The position numbers were made by a program, and so were the translations under genes. The notes under the pieces are model-generated. The model worked only from the letters and a program-made list of their open reading frames with translations. It had not been told where the DNA came from and made no database searches. A stretch of 36,232 bases of DNA from a virus: positions 1 through 36,232 of IMG/VR virus record IMGVR_UViG_3300034521_000284; one strand, given 5' to 3'. Positions 20,974-29,162 of the stretch are shown here, one piece after another (position 1 is the first letter of the stretch; every line of letters starts with the position of its first letter).

Positions 20974-23253
20974 GTGGCCCGAACCGGACCGTTGTCCAAA
21001 TCGGCGAAGGCTTTCAACGCGACGTTGACCGCCCTCTTCCACCAGCGGCAGGCGAGTCTTCTCGTCCGAGTGGACAAGCTCGTCAAGAGGATCGATCAAA
21101 TTTTTGGCCGTCTTGCCGATGAAATCGGGCAGAAATTGGCGGCTGCCGGGAAGGTCGATTACCAGACCATCAATTCGATTCTCGCGAACCTGATCGAAAA
21201 AGCGTTGAAGGAAATATCGGCTGGGTTTGTGACGTTGGCCCAAGTTGGCCATGCGACGGCGGCGTCGGCGATTGTTAAGGCGATGCCGCTCCCGTGGCTT
21301 TACTTCATGTATGGAATGGCGATTCAAGCGGCCCAGGACAGCGGAATTGACGTTTCGGAGGGGGTCCAGTGGCCCTTTTATCGCCGCGACGAATTGGGGA
21401 AGGTCATTAGCCAGGCTATCGACCCGGAAGAGGCGAGGAAATTGATCGAAAAGATTGTCCTCCCGCCGCCGTCCGAGGAAGACGTTCGGAATTGGCTGAC
21501 CAACGAGATTCCGGGCGGAATGAGTTGGGGCGCTCGGCTACGGAAATGGTCAGAATTGGCCCGGGCTGCCATGTTGAATGAATTGACGGTCGGGCTGGCG
21601 AATGGAGAGAATGTCGATCAGTTGCGGGAAAGGATTAGGCCTTTTGCCGACGGCGTCAAATGGAAGGCGCAGAGAATCGCCAGGACGGAAGGGAATCGGG
21701 TCGCCGAACGAGCGGCACGGAGGGTCTTTTCGTCGTTGGGAAGTATTGTCGGTGGCCTCCAGATAATTGCCGTGATGGACGAGCACACGCGACCTCACCA
21801 CGCTCTTCGACACGGCAAAATTTACTGGAAGAGGGAAGGGGAAGACGCTTACCGGGACGAGAGCGGCCAGCCTCTGCCTGACTTACCGGACGAACCGAAT
21901 TGCAGGTGTATGACCATTCCCGTCATCTACTTGCCGACCGAACTCGACACGTATGATAGCCTGTCCGATTGGGCGTCGGCGTCGCTCTTGCTCACGAAAG
22001 GGTTGCCGGGAAGCTACGACGAATGGTGGGAGAATGCCACGGAAGAGGAGAAGCGAAAGGCGGTTGGGGCTACTCGCTACGATGCGATTAAACAGAAATT
22101 GGGCGGCGTCACACCGCTGTGGCAACATTTTGTTTCGCCGGAAGGAAAACTGCTGTCCCGCAACGCGATCGCTGGAATGACCGGCGACCAGATTGTCAAA
22201 AATAGTCTGGAAGTTGAGAAAATCATGCGGGAGCGGTCGAAAGATATTTACCGGCTTTACCAGGTCCGTGGCCCTAGGCCGAAAGCCAGAACGGCCGATG
22301 AGGCGACGGAAATGGAAAAGTTTATGCGTGACCTCTTGAGGCTGTCGAATAATGAGGCGGCCCGGCAGGCTGAGTGGGCGGCGGGTAAGCGAAAAGTTGA
22401 CGAGGCTGTCGAGGAAGTTATCCAGCGGGTGGATTATTGGGAACAGAGGGTCCGCTGGATTCCGGAATTTGATTCGACGGCCATTTCCACTGATGATGAA
22501 ATTCGATTGCTCGACCTCCGGAATGAGTTAATCCGGAGAAATGCCTACCAGAATATCCGCGAACCATTGGTCATTCCGAAAAAGGATCGCGTCGTTTTTG
22601 AAAGGGTATTTGACCTGAAGGCGGGGGAAGAAAAGTATTTGGCGGAACTGGAGGAGGGGGCAAATTTTGTTCAGCAATTTGTCCATAAGGGGGTTGTTTC
22701 CAATCCCAAATTGTCCTTGCATACGTCCATGTGGACTGCGGACCATTCCGAATACGACCGGACGGATCCGAAGAGGGGGATTATCAAAATAACCACGGCG
22801 GCGTCAAGTAAGGCAAAAGATATGGTTCACGAAACCGGCCATTATGTCGCTGACCTGTCGGCCAGATATTTTAACCGGGCGAGGGACTTTGGCCATAAGG
22901 CGACCGATGGTGGTAGAATAATTTATGATGAACAGCTTAAGTGTTATATCTGTACCCGTACCGACGGACGGCCGTTCCGGTCGCCGGGTCAGCGGTACAC
23001 GATGCGGCTTTACCAGAATGAGTTGAATCGGATTGAGCGAATGAGGGGGTTTACCGTCGCTGGAGGCGTGCTGAAAGACGTGAAGGAAACGGCTGTCCAT
23101 TTCGAGGAGTGCTCCTCGATGCCGTTCCAGAATTGGTTTGCTGATCCGATTGCGATGGTCCGAAACGACCCGGATCAGCTTAGGGTTTTGGCCATTGGCA
23201 CTAGGCCGGAAGGATGGACGACCAGCCCGAAGAGAAAGAAAGGGAGAGAGTGA
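20974..23253 (+). CDS. MuF-type head protein fused to an HExxH metallopeptidase-like domain
   Basis: 759 residues with a GTG start at 20974 behind AGAGGAG. Residues about 195-320 are a Mu F/SPP1 gp7 domain: KWKAQRIARTEGNR (Arg237), MDEHTRPHHALRHGKIYW (Asp269 on), DLPDEPNCRC. Such proteins sit inside or on the prohead and may leave with the DNA. The remaining 440 residues are not needed for that family. They include a helical part and, at 619-623, HETGH in MVHETGHYVADL, an HExxH zinc-peptidase motif, with downstream acidic residues and NWFADPIAM as possible third ligand region. MuF proteins with C-terminal enzyme domains are known and often act as toxins; this domain may be injected into the host. 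Confidence 0.8.
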   Translation: MARTGPLSKSAKAFNATLTALFHQRQASLLVRVDKLVKRIDQIFGRLADEIGQKLAAAGKVDYQTINSILANLIEKALKEISAGFVTLAQVGHATAASAIVKAMPLPWLYFMYGMAIQAAQDSGIDVSEGVQWPFYRRDELGKVISQAIDPEEARKLIEKIVLPPPSEEDVRNWLTNEIPGGMSWGARLRKWSELARAAMLNELTVGLANGENVDQLRERIRPFADGVKWKAQRIARTEGNRVAERAARRVFSSLGSIVGGLQIIAVMDEHTRPHHALRHGKIYWKREGEDAYRDESGQPLPDLPDEPNCRCMTIPVIYLPTELDTYDSLSDWASASLLLTKGLPGSYDEWWENATEEEKRKAVGATRYDAIKQKLGGVTPLWQHFVSPEGKLLSRNAIAGMTGDQIVKNSLEVEKIMRERSKDIYRLYQVRGPRPKARTADEATEMEKFMRDLLRLSNNEAARQAEWAAGKRKVDEAVEEVIQRVDYWEQRVRWIPEFDSTAISTDDEIRLLDLRNELIRRNAYQNIREPLVIPKKDRVVFERVFDLKAGEEKYLAELEEGANFVQQFVHKGVVSNPKLSLHTSMWTADHSEYDRTDPKRGIIKITTAASSKAKDMVHETGHYVADLSARYFNRARDFGHKATDGGRIIYDEQLKCYICTRTDGRPFRSPGQRYTMRLYQNELNRIERMRGFTVAGGVLKDVKETAVHFEECSSMPFQNWFADPIAMVRNDPDQLRVLAIGTRPEGWTTSPKRKKGRE

Positions 23254-23255
23254 CT

Positions 23256-23546
23256 ATGCGAGCGTCTGCTACCATCCGGTTTAATGGGATTGAAGCGACG
23301 ATTCAAGATTACTGGCCCAGCGGCGAAGGGTTTTGGCGGTGCGAAGACGCCGACTGGGAAAAGCAGTTGAACTTGCTTACGAAGAGATTGATTGCGGAGG
23401 GTCGGGTGTCGGATCCGGCTGAAGTGTTTCCAACTAATTTTCCGATTGAAACAGCTCGGATTGTGGCCCAGATTGTTGGAGGAGTGATCGTAAGGGAAAA
23501 GCCATGTCAAATCAAATGGAGCGAACGCCCGGGAACGGTGGCGTAA
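23256..23546 (+). CDS. Small unknown head-region protein
   Basis: 96 residues, ATG 23256 behind GGGAGAG, immediately after the MuF stop. It starts with a beta strand pair (SATIRFNGIEATIQDYW) and continues with a charged helix (WEKQLNLLTKRLIAEGR) and IETARIVAQIVGGVIV. I do not recognise the family. The location between MuF and protease suggests a head-assembly accessory role. The end overlaps the next gene by 43 bp. Confidence 0.6.
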   Translation: MRASATIRFNGIEATIQDYWPSGEGFWRCEDADWEKQLNLLTKRLIAEGRVSDPAEVFPTNFPIETARIVAQIVGGVIVREKPCQIKWSERPGTVA

Positions 23547-23740
23547 AAAAGGCGGAAAAAAAGGGTAGGGCAGCCGATGACCATCTTGCTGCCATGATGG
23601 AAAAGGCCATCCAGAAGTTGACGCTGCTCTATGGCGAGGCCATAGCGGCCCGGTTTTACGGTAAGATGCGGATTGAAATCGACTTTGAGAATGGTAGGCC
23701 GTACTGCATTCGGTACTCGAAAGAGGGAGTTGAAAAATAG
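23504..23740 (+). CDS. Small basic unknown protein
   Basis: 78 residues, ATG 23504 with only a weak purine-rich site (GTAAGGGAAAA). The N terminus is basic (KKAEKKGRAADD), followed by a helix (AMMEKAIQKLTLLYGEAIAARFYG) and two short strands (RIEIDFENGRPYCIRY). No family is recognised. It is followed by a leader and terminator, so it ends this transcription unit. Confidence 0.55.
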   Translation: MSNQMERTPGNGGVKKAEKKGRAADDHLAAMMEKAIQKLTLLYGEAIAARFYGKMRIEIDFENGRPYCIRYSKEGVEK

Positions 23741-23749
23741 TAGGTTGCC

Positions 23750-23778
23750 TTGACAGGCCGGATTCTCTCGCGTAACGT
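23750..23778 (+). promoter_or_regulatory. Promoter candidate before the capsid operon
   Basis: A perfect TTGACA at 23750-23755 is followed after 17 bp by TAACGT at 23773-23778, a weak -10 box, with AAAAATAAATT just after. If used, the transcript would pass through the terminator at 23809-23841 before reaching the protease gene. Confidence 0.45.
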
Positions 23779-23808
23779 AAAAATAAATTCCCGGTGTAGG
23801 GACTACCT

Positions 23809-23841
23809 GGCCGAGTGGTTTATGACCATTCGGCCTTTTTT
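23809..23841 (+). terminator. Terminator or attenuator in the leader of the capsid operon
   Basis: GGCCGAGTGGT pairs with ACCATTCGGCC (one G-U pair, loop TTATG) followed by six T. It lies only 22 bp before the protease ATG at 23864. It may end the upstream operon, or attenuate the transcript from the TTGACA at 23750. Confidence 0.88.
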
Positions 23842-23863
23842 GTTGCGGAGGAGGATCAGCTTT

Positions 23864-25459
23864 ATGGCCGATAAGCCGATGAAAACGGAAGATGGCGTTC
23901 AATTTCCGGCTGAGGCTTATGCATACGTGCCCGATCCAGATAGACCTAGTACGTGGAAGTTGCGGCTTTGGGAGGATCCCCAGAAGAAAGAAACGGCCCG
24001 ACAGGTTGGTCTTGCGATTGCTGCAATTGGTAAAGGGTTTCGAGGAAATAAGGTCGATATTCCGGAAGAGGATATGCCGGCTGTAAAAGCGAGGATTCGG
24101 GCAGCCTGGAAGAAAACCCATTCCGATGCCGACCCGGAAGATATGCCGGCCATTCTGAAGGAAGGAGTTGCTGACAAGATGGACGCGACCCATTTGCTGG
24201 AATATGTGGCGAATACCGGCGTCAAGTTGAACATTAATCGGGATAAGGGGGTTATCTACGGGGTTAAGGTCCTCGGCCTCGAAAGCCAGAATAACCGGAT
24301 TTATACCGTTGAGGCTGTGACTAAAGCCAAGCATTTGTATGAGGGGAAACCGGTTAATATTGACCATTTGGACGGGAAAGCACGGCGGAGCTATCGCGAT
24401 CGGATCGGGCGGTTGGTCAATATCCGTGTCGGCGGCGACGGTTTGTACGGCGACATGATTGTTAATCCCCGCCATCCTCTTGCCGAGCAGTTGTTTTGGG
24501 ACGCGGAGAACTGCCCGGAAAATGTTGGCCTGTCCCATGACGCTCAGGGGAAAACCAGGGTCGCCAATGGGAAGATGATCGTCGAATCGATTGATTTTGT
24601 GCGGAGTATCGACCTTGTGGCGGAACCGGCGACGACCCGTAGCCTCTATGAGGGGAAGGAATCAGGGAATGATGCCGCGGCGGGTGCCGCAGTTGCCGAC
24701 CCAGATGCGGAACCTGATGCGGATAAGGAGAAAAAGACGCTTCCCAAATTGTCCGATGTTGCTAAGCCCGGCTACCTCGATGATACCGGCACGGAAGATG
24801 ATAGCGACATTGATGTTGATAGCCTGCCTGATGATGCTTTTGCCCTTGTGCTACCGGGTGGCGTGAAGATTCGGAATCGCACCTACCCGCTTCATAAACG
24901 CTACTTCCCCATTCATACTCCTGCGGCGATCAAACGGTCGCTCCAGGCGATCAAAAATAATAAAAAGTTGTCGGAGCACCACAAACAGTTGGCGTGGCAA
25001 AGAATTGTTCAGACGGCCCGTGCCGCTGGTATCCCCGTTTATGAATCGTTACAGAAGGAGTGCGATATGGACTTGAATAGCTTGACTGTTGAGCAGCTCA
25101 AAGAGGCCCGGCCTGACCTTGTCGCTGAGATTCAGGCCAGCAGTGCCGTCGAGGCCGAATTGATCGCGTTGAAAAAAGAACGCGATGAGTTGGCCGCCAA
25201 GTTGCGGGAGGCCCAGATTAGCCAGGAACTCCAGGCTGTTGTCCAGGAAATTGGTTTGTCGGTTGGGGATATTCCCCAGACTATTCGCGAGTCGATCGTG
25301 AAGGAGGCTGATGACGCACGACGACAGGCGTTGATCAATGACCTGAAGCAGCTTTTGGCCAGCCGTGTGGCTGGGAATGTTACTGTGCCGAAATCGTCCC
25401 GGCCGCAGCAGTTTAACCTTCCGGGCACGTTTGAAGAGCGAATTCGTCTTTGGAAATAA
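23864..25459 (+). CDS. Prohead protease with fused scaffold domain
   Basis: 531 residues. ATG 23864 has GGAGGAGG upstream; the frame is open to 23750 but that part crosses the terminator. Residues about 15-90 form an N-terminal domain (PEEDMPAVKARIRAAWKKTH). Residues about 120-270 look like a head maturation protease: GVKVLGLESQNNRIY, VNIDHLDG, GRLVNIRVGGDGLYGDM, NVGLSHDAQGK and SIDLVAEPAT, with His in NIDHLDG and Ser in GLSHD as likely catalytic residues. Then an acidic linker, a helical domain (YFPIHTPAAIKRSLQAIKNN), and a C-terminal coiled-coil scaffold region (LTVEQLKEARPDLVAE...LKKERDELAAKL). It cleaves scaffold and capsid proteins during maturation. Confidence 0.8.
   Translation: MADKPMKTEDGVQFPAEAYAYVPDPDRPSTWKLRLWEDPQKKETARQVGLAIAAIGKGFRGNKVDIPEEDMPAVKARIRAAWKKTHSDADPEDMPAILKEGVADKMDATHLLEYVANTGVKLNINRDKGVIYGVKVLGLESQNNRIYTVEAVTKAKHLYEGKPVNIDHLDGKARRSYRDRIGRLVNIRVGGDGLYGDMIVNPRHPLAEQLFWDAENCPENVGLSHDAQGKTRVANGKMIVESIDFVRSIDLVAEPATTRSLYEGKESGNDAAAGAAVADPDAEPDADKEKKTLPKLSDVAKPGYLDDTGTEDDSDIDVDSLPDDAFALVLPGGVKIRNRTYPLHKRYFPIHTPAAIKRSLQAIKNNKKLSEHHKQLAWQRIVQTARAAGIPVYESLQKECDMDLNSLTVEQLKEARPDLVAEIQASSAVEAELIALKKERDELAAKLREAQISQELQAVVQEIGLSVGDIPQTIRESIVKEADDARRQALINDLKQLLASRVAGNVTVPKSSRPQQFNLPGTFEERIRLWK
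25067..25459 (+). CDS. Nested in-frame scaffold protein (internal start)
   Basis: An ATG at 25067 is in frame with the protease and has AGAAGGAG (25053-25060) 6 bases upstream, as good as the sites of real genes here. It would give 130 residues starting MDLNSLTVEQLKEARPD with a long coiled coil. This is the layout of lambda C/Nu3, where the scaffold is made separately from the 3' end of the protease gene. Confidence 0.65.
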   Translation: MDLNSLTVEQLKEARPDLVAEIQASSAVEAELIALKKERDELAAKLREAQISQELQAVVQEIGLSVGDIPQTIRESIVKEADDARRQALINDLKQLLASRVAGNVTVPKSSRPQQFNLPGTFEERIRLWK

Positions 25460-25483
25460 CCTTTAGACAGAAGGAGTTAACCT

Positions 25484-25933
25484 ATGGCTGATGTGAATCG
25501 TTATATCAAAGGTAACACGGAAATTAAGGTGTTTCCTGTTTACGGCTCGGACGTGATTGAAATTGGTGACCTGTTGTTTTGGGACGGCACCAATAACGCT
25601 GTCCGGAATGCCGAGAGTGTCTCCGGTGCCGACTATGCTGCCAAAAAGGCCAACTTTGCCAACGCGTTTGTTGGGGTGGCGATGCAGCGGAAGGAGGCCA
25701 CTGATTCGGCGCCTATTTCCGTGGCCACGATGGGGGAATTCTTGTATGACTGCCCATCTGGAGCGGAGTATGACGTGAATGATACCGTTGCCATTGGAAA
25801 TGGGACGGCTGTAGCCGACCAAACGGTCGCGAAAGATGCGACTGCGTCAAACGCGATTGGAAGGGTAACGGCTTTGAAAGCCTCGTCTGGTACGAAGGTC
25901 CAAATCCAAATCCTGTCGAAGATTCACCGTTAA
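25484..25933 (+). CDS. Capsid decoration / head-stabilising protein (putative)
   Basis: 149 residues, ATG 25484 behind AGAAGGAG. The composition is beta-rich and Ala/Val/Gly-heavy: VIEIGDLLFWDGTNNAV, FVGVAMQRKEA, GEFLYDCPSGAEYDVNDTVAIGNG, AIGRVTALKASSGTKVQIQILS. This resembles the DUF2190-type or lambda D-like decoration proteins encoded just before the major capsid gene. No catalytic motif is present. The position between protease/scaffold and capsid genes is the main support. Confidence 0.7.
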   Translation: MADVNRYIKGNTEIKVFPVYGSDVIEIGDLLFWDGTNNAVRNAESVSGADYAAKKANFANAFVGVAMQRKEATDSAPISVATMGEFLYDCPSGAEYDVNDTVAIGNGTAVADQTVAKDATASNAIGRVTALKASSGTKVQIQILSKIHR

Positions 25934-25954
25934 TGAAAGATAAGGAGTTTGACT

Positions 25955-27148
25955 ATGGTAAGGGTTGCTGAATTAGCCAAAGCTTATGATTCAAATCCGA
26001 CGCAAACGCTTGAGGATATTCGCGAAGCGTTGGAGCGGCATTTGAACAAACAACCGGGCGGCTTAAAGCCAGAAGAGTTTAGTTTTCGGGATTTGGCCGC
26101 CTACTTTATCCGCACGAAAGATGGCGAACCTATCGGCTATCACGGTGTCAAAGCACTGTGGGAGGGGACGCTCCTCGAAGACGGCGTCAGCTATACCGCC
26201 TTCAGTGCGATCACTAAGCAGGTGATCAATGTTGCCGTGATGGAAGGGTATCAGTTGCCTGCGTTCAAATTGTCCCAGGCAGTCAGGACGATTACCGGCC
26301 AAACCCGCCAGGGGCAATTGGTCGGCTCTTCGATTCCGCTGACGGATAACAAGGATTTGACCGTAGGGGAAAACCAGGAATATCCGAGCGTTAGCCTCTA
26401 TGGTGAATATGTCAAAACTCCGTTGGCGGAAAAGAAAGGGTTTGTCCTGGAAGTTACGAAAGAGACTGTCACCTTCGACAATACGGGAGTTGTGCTCGAG
26501 CAGGCCCGGAATGTCGGCACGACTCTTGGATTGATCAAGGAGCAGTTGCTCGTTGACTACGTCATCGGTGCTGTCGCCAATTGTGTGATTGAGAAACGGG
26601 TCGGTGATTCGTCTGAAGGGACGTATAACCTGTTCTACACGAGCGGTCGGTATGTCAATCAGCAGACGAACCCGTTGGCCGACTGGACTGATATTGATGC
26701 GGCAGAAGATTTGTTCCTTGGCATTACGATGCCCGCGACGCAAACGCCGCCGGTACTCGTTAACCGGTTTCTGTTAGTGCCGCCTCAGCTTCGTTCGACG
26801 GCCGTCCGGATTGTTAATGCGACCGAAACGCGATCCGGCACTAACAATGTTGTCGCTGCCGCGAATCCCTTGGCCGGGAAGGGGATTCAGGTCATCGACA
26901 GCGAGCTTGTCTATTCCCGGTTAGTCGCTTCTGGAGTGGCCGGTGCAACGGCGGCGGGAACCTGGTTTTATGGTGACTTGCCGCGGGCGGCTGCGTGGTA
27001 CGAGATTTGGCCGCTGCGGGTGGAAGAGGCGGCAACTACCAGCGAACGGAGCTTCTACCGTGATATTGTTGCGGCCTACAAGGCGTCGTACTACGGCACG
27101 CCTGTGATTATTGAACCGCGGCTTTGGTCGAAGCAAGTGCCGAGCTAA
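25955..27148 (+). CDS. Major capsid protein
   Basis: 397 residues. ATG 25955 lies 7 bases after TAAGGAG; a TTG at 25949 is too close. The position, length and pattern fit an HK97-fold capsid protein: an N-terminal helical arm (LEDIREALERHLN), an E-loop-like strand region (VGENQEYPSVSLYGEYVKTPLAEKKG), a long spine-type helix region around VLEQARNVGTTLGLIKEQLLVDYV, and a P-domain/A-domain C terminus (FYRDIVAAYKASYYGTPVIIEPR). It is followed by hairpins at 27153-27200, so this transcript may partly end here. Confidence 0.85.
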   Translation: MVRVAELAKAYDSNPTQTLEDIREALERHLNKQPGGLKPEEFSFRDLAAYFIRTKDGEPIGYHGVKALWEGTLLEDGVSYTAFSAITKQVINVAVMEGYQLPAFKLSQAVRTITGQTRQGQLVGSSIPLTDNKDLTVGENQEYPSVSLYGEYVKTPLAEKKGFVLEVTKETVTFDNTGVVLEQARNVGTTLGLIKEQLLVDYVIGAVANCVIEKRVGDSSEGTYNLFYTSGRYVNQQTNPLADWTDIDAAEDLFLGITMPATQTPPVLVNRFLLVPPQLRSTAVRIVNATETRSGTNNVVAAANPLAGKGIQVIDSELVYSRLVASGVAGATAAGTWFYGDLPRAAAWYEIWPLRVEEAATTSERSFYRDIVAAYKASYYGTPVIIEPRLWSKQVPS

Positions 27149-27172
27149 TAGCCACCCTGTCTCCCGGGTGCC

Positions 27173-27200
27173 AGTGGGCACGGAGGCCCACTTTATTTTG
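27173..27200 (+). terminator. Terminator after the capsid gene
   Basis: AGTGGGC (27173-27179) pairs with GCCCACT (27186-27192) around a 6-base loop, followed by TTATTTTG. A second hairpin (CACCC 27153-27157 / GGGTG 27166-27170) lies just upstream. The T-run is interrupted, so read-through is likely. Confidence 0.65.
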
Positions 27201-27238
27201 TACAGTGTGTTAGGTGATTGATCGAAAGGAGGAGTAAA

Positions 27239-27682
27239 ATGGCCGGTCGATTGCACATTCTTGACCTTCTCAGGCTTTTACGCGATGCGAAAGCTATTTT
27301 GGAGCGGGCGTCGGATTTGTTGACGTTGCCCGATTTGTCTGACCCGGAGGCGGTTTACGCCTGGTGTCGAAAGGTTGTGGCCGTTGCGAACAGCTTGGCG
27401 GTCATCACGCCGAACACGTACGACGATAAGGTTGTCATTTTCCTTAACACGCACGTTTTCTCGTCCTACGAGGCGTTCAAACCGTGGTACGACGTGTTTC
27501 GGGTGATTATTTCCCTCTTGCATTCGGAAGATGATGACGCGATTGTCGCCGATAAGGCCCTTTACTATGCTAACGAGTCGGTGCGTGACGAGTTGGCGGC
27601 CGTTGAGGCGGGCGTCGATCCGGTGACTATTCTGTCAGTTGTCGTGACGCTGATCCGTTTGATCGTAAGGGTGCTGAAATGA
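27239..27682 (+). CDS. Unknown helical protein with hydrophobic C terminus
   Basis: 147 residues, ATG 27239 behind AAAGGAGGAG. It is mostly helical (LLRLLRDAKAILERASDLLT, AYFVWCRKVVAVANSLAV-like), and ends in VDPVTILSVVVTLIRLIVRVLK, a hydrophobic, basic C-terminal helix that could insert into a membrane. No family is recognised. It opens a four-gene cassette lying between capsid and tail genes, behind a terminator, and overlaps the next gene by 4 bp (ATGA). Confidence 0.6.
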   Translation: MAGRLHILDLLRLLRDAKAILERASDLLTLPDLSDPEAVYAWCRKVVAVANSLAVITPNTYDDKVVIFLNTHVFSSYEAFKPWYDVFRVIISLLHSEDDDAIVADKALYYANESVRDELAAVEAGVDPVTILSVVVTLIRLIVRVLK

Positions 27683-28350
27683 AACGGATGATTGCTGTTG
27701 TAGTCCTGTTGTGTGTTTTGTGGCCGGGCTATCTAGCCGGCCAGGAGTTGGCCAGGGAAGTTGCCTTTTCTGTGCCGCTGGCTGATGGATCGTCCGGCAC
27801 GGGGATCGTGATTGACGGCAAGCGGATGCCGCTGTTAGTGGTCGCTACCGCTGACCAGCCGCCGAAATTGATTATCAAGTATCTGGCCGACCCGGACCTG
27901 GGTCCTGATCCGCCTCCGGACCCGATTCCCGATCCTGATCCTAAACCGGTGGGGTCGCTGCACGTCGTAATCATTGAGGAAACTGAGCAGCGAACCCAGG
28001 AATTGGCCGACGTGATTGTTAGCCAAGAGTTACGGAAGGTTATTGCGGACGCCCAGGCTACGCTGCTGATTGTCGATGACGATATTGTCGATGAAAATGG
28101 CCAGGTGCCTGCCGAGTTGTCGAGTTTGATTGAGTTGGCCCGGAAGAGTGGCCTTCCCCGTCTATTTGTGACCGATGATGCTGGGACTGTGCTTTATAAT
28201 GGGGCGGTCCCGAAAACCGTGTCGGAGGTTAAGGGGGTTTTGGATAAATTTCGGTCTTCTGGCCGTCCAGCAGGCTGTCCTAGCGGCAATTGTCCGGTGC
28301 CTAACCAGCCAGCCAGTACGACGACCCGTTGGCGGTTATTCAGGCGATAA
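27679..28350 (+). CDS. Secreted thioredoxin-fold-like protein (putative)
   Basis: 223 residues. It opens with a signal peptide (MKRMIAVVVLLCVLWPGYLAGQ, cleavage likely near AG-Q), followed by a beta-rich part, a Pro/Asp-rich linker of about 20 residues (DPDLGPDPPPDPIPDP...) and a C-terminal domain with LHVVIIEE, LLIVDDDIVD and RLFVTDDAGTVLYNG, strands that resemble a thioredoxin-like fold. There is no CxxC active site, so redox activity is not expected. It ends in a basic Pro-rich tail with CPSGNCP. Export by the host Sec system places it outside the cytoplasm, which fits a role in lysis or host-envelope interaction. Confidence 0.6.
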   Translation: MKRMIAVVVLLCVLWPGYLAGQELAREVAFSVPLADGSSGTGIVIDGKRMPLLVVATADQPPKLIIKYLADPDLGPDPPPDPIPDPDPKPVGSLHVVIIEETEQRTQELADVIVSQELRKVIADAQATLLIVDDDIVDENGQVPAELSSLIELARKSGLPRLFVTDDAGTVLYNGAVPKTVSEVKGVLDKFRSSGRPAGCPSGNCPVPNQPASTTTRWRLFRR

Positions 28351-28359
28351 GGAGGCGTT

Positions 28360-29142
28360 ATGGCGGACGTGAATCCGGTTGTTATCGACGGTCGAGAGTA
28401 TTTTCTGGGTTGCCTGGAGCGGGTTGCCGCTCCCGGAACTGTTTACCCGGTGTTTGGGGAACGGCCGTACACGGTGCTGATTCCGCGTCAGCAGTGGCGA
28501 CCGATTGATATGGCTCCGTACGTGTCGGAGGTTTTGAATCAGCAGCGGACGAATGCGTGCAACGCGTTTGCTTCCGTCCAGTGCCTTCACGTACTCCGGA
28601 ATATTGCCGGGTTTCGTTACGTGAAGTTGTCTGCGGGCAGCCTGTATGGCCAGATTAATGGCGGAAGGGACGCCGGATCGTACCTGTCGGATGCCATCCA
28701 GGCGTTAGAGAAGACCGGCGTTTGCGACACGGCGACCGTTCCGGAGTTGGAATGGCATGTTCGTCGTTGGCCGCCTAATTGGAAGGAGAACGCGAAGAAA
28801 TATCGGGTCCTGGAGGCGTGGGACTGCCCGACCTTTGACCACATTGGGTCGGCTCTTCAGTTGGGGTTTTTGGTCAACGTCGGCATTCTCGTTGGGAATA
28901 ATTTCACGCCGGACGGCGACGGTTGGGTACCGGATTATCGAAGGGGTGGCGGTGGCCATGCCCTTTGTGCGGTCGGTATGACGTACAAACAAGGGAAGGG
29001 TTGGGGCGTCAAAATTGTGAATAGCTGGGGGGCTAATTGGGGCGTCAACGGCTACGCTATTATTCCGGAAAGTTATTTTAGGGCGTCGCCTTTTACGGAT
29101 GCTTGGGCGATGCGTGGAGTTGTTTATGGACGAAACGTTTAG
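28360..29142 (+). CDS. Papain-like (C1-type) cysteine peptidase
   Basis: 260 residues, ATG 28360 behind AAGGAGG. The full catalytic set is visible in C1 order: Gln61 of the oxyanion hole, Cys67 in QRTNACNAFA, His200 in GGGGHALCAVGM and Asn221 in KIVNSWGANWG, followed by GYAIIP. There is no signal peptide, and the first 45 residues could be a short pro-region or substrate loop. It should hydrolyse peptide bonds in a protein or peptide substrate. It lies between a secreted protein and a coiled-coil membrane protein, so it may be the lytic enzyme of the phage; processing of virion proteins is the alternative. No lysozyme, amidase or transglycosylase is seen elsewhere. Confidence 0.85.
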   Translation: MADVNPVVIDGREYFLGCLERVAAPGTVYPVFGERPYTVLIPRQQWRPIDMAPYVSEVLNQQRTNACNAFASVQCLHVLRNIAGFRYVKLSAGSLYGQINGGRDAGSYLSDAIQALEKTGVCDTATVPELEWHVRRWPPNWKENAKKYRVLEAWDCPTFDHIGSALQLGFLVNVGILVGNNFTPDGDGWVPDYRRGGGGHALCAVGMTYKQGKGWGVKIVNSWGANWGVNGYAIIPESYFRASPFTDAWAMRGVVYGRNV

Positions 29143-29162
29143 GCAGCGAAATAGGGATTGTT

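Noticed and set aside
23507-24538. Long minus-strand open frame of 343 codons
   Set aside because: It lies opposite the small 23504 gene, the leader with terminator, and the protease gene. It has no binding site and its composition is that of an antisense shadow.
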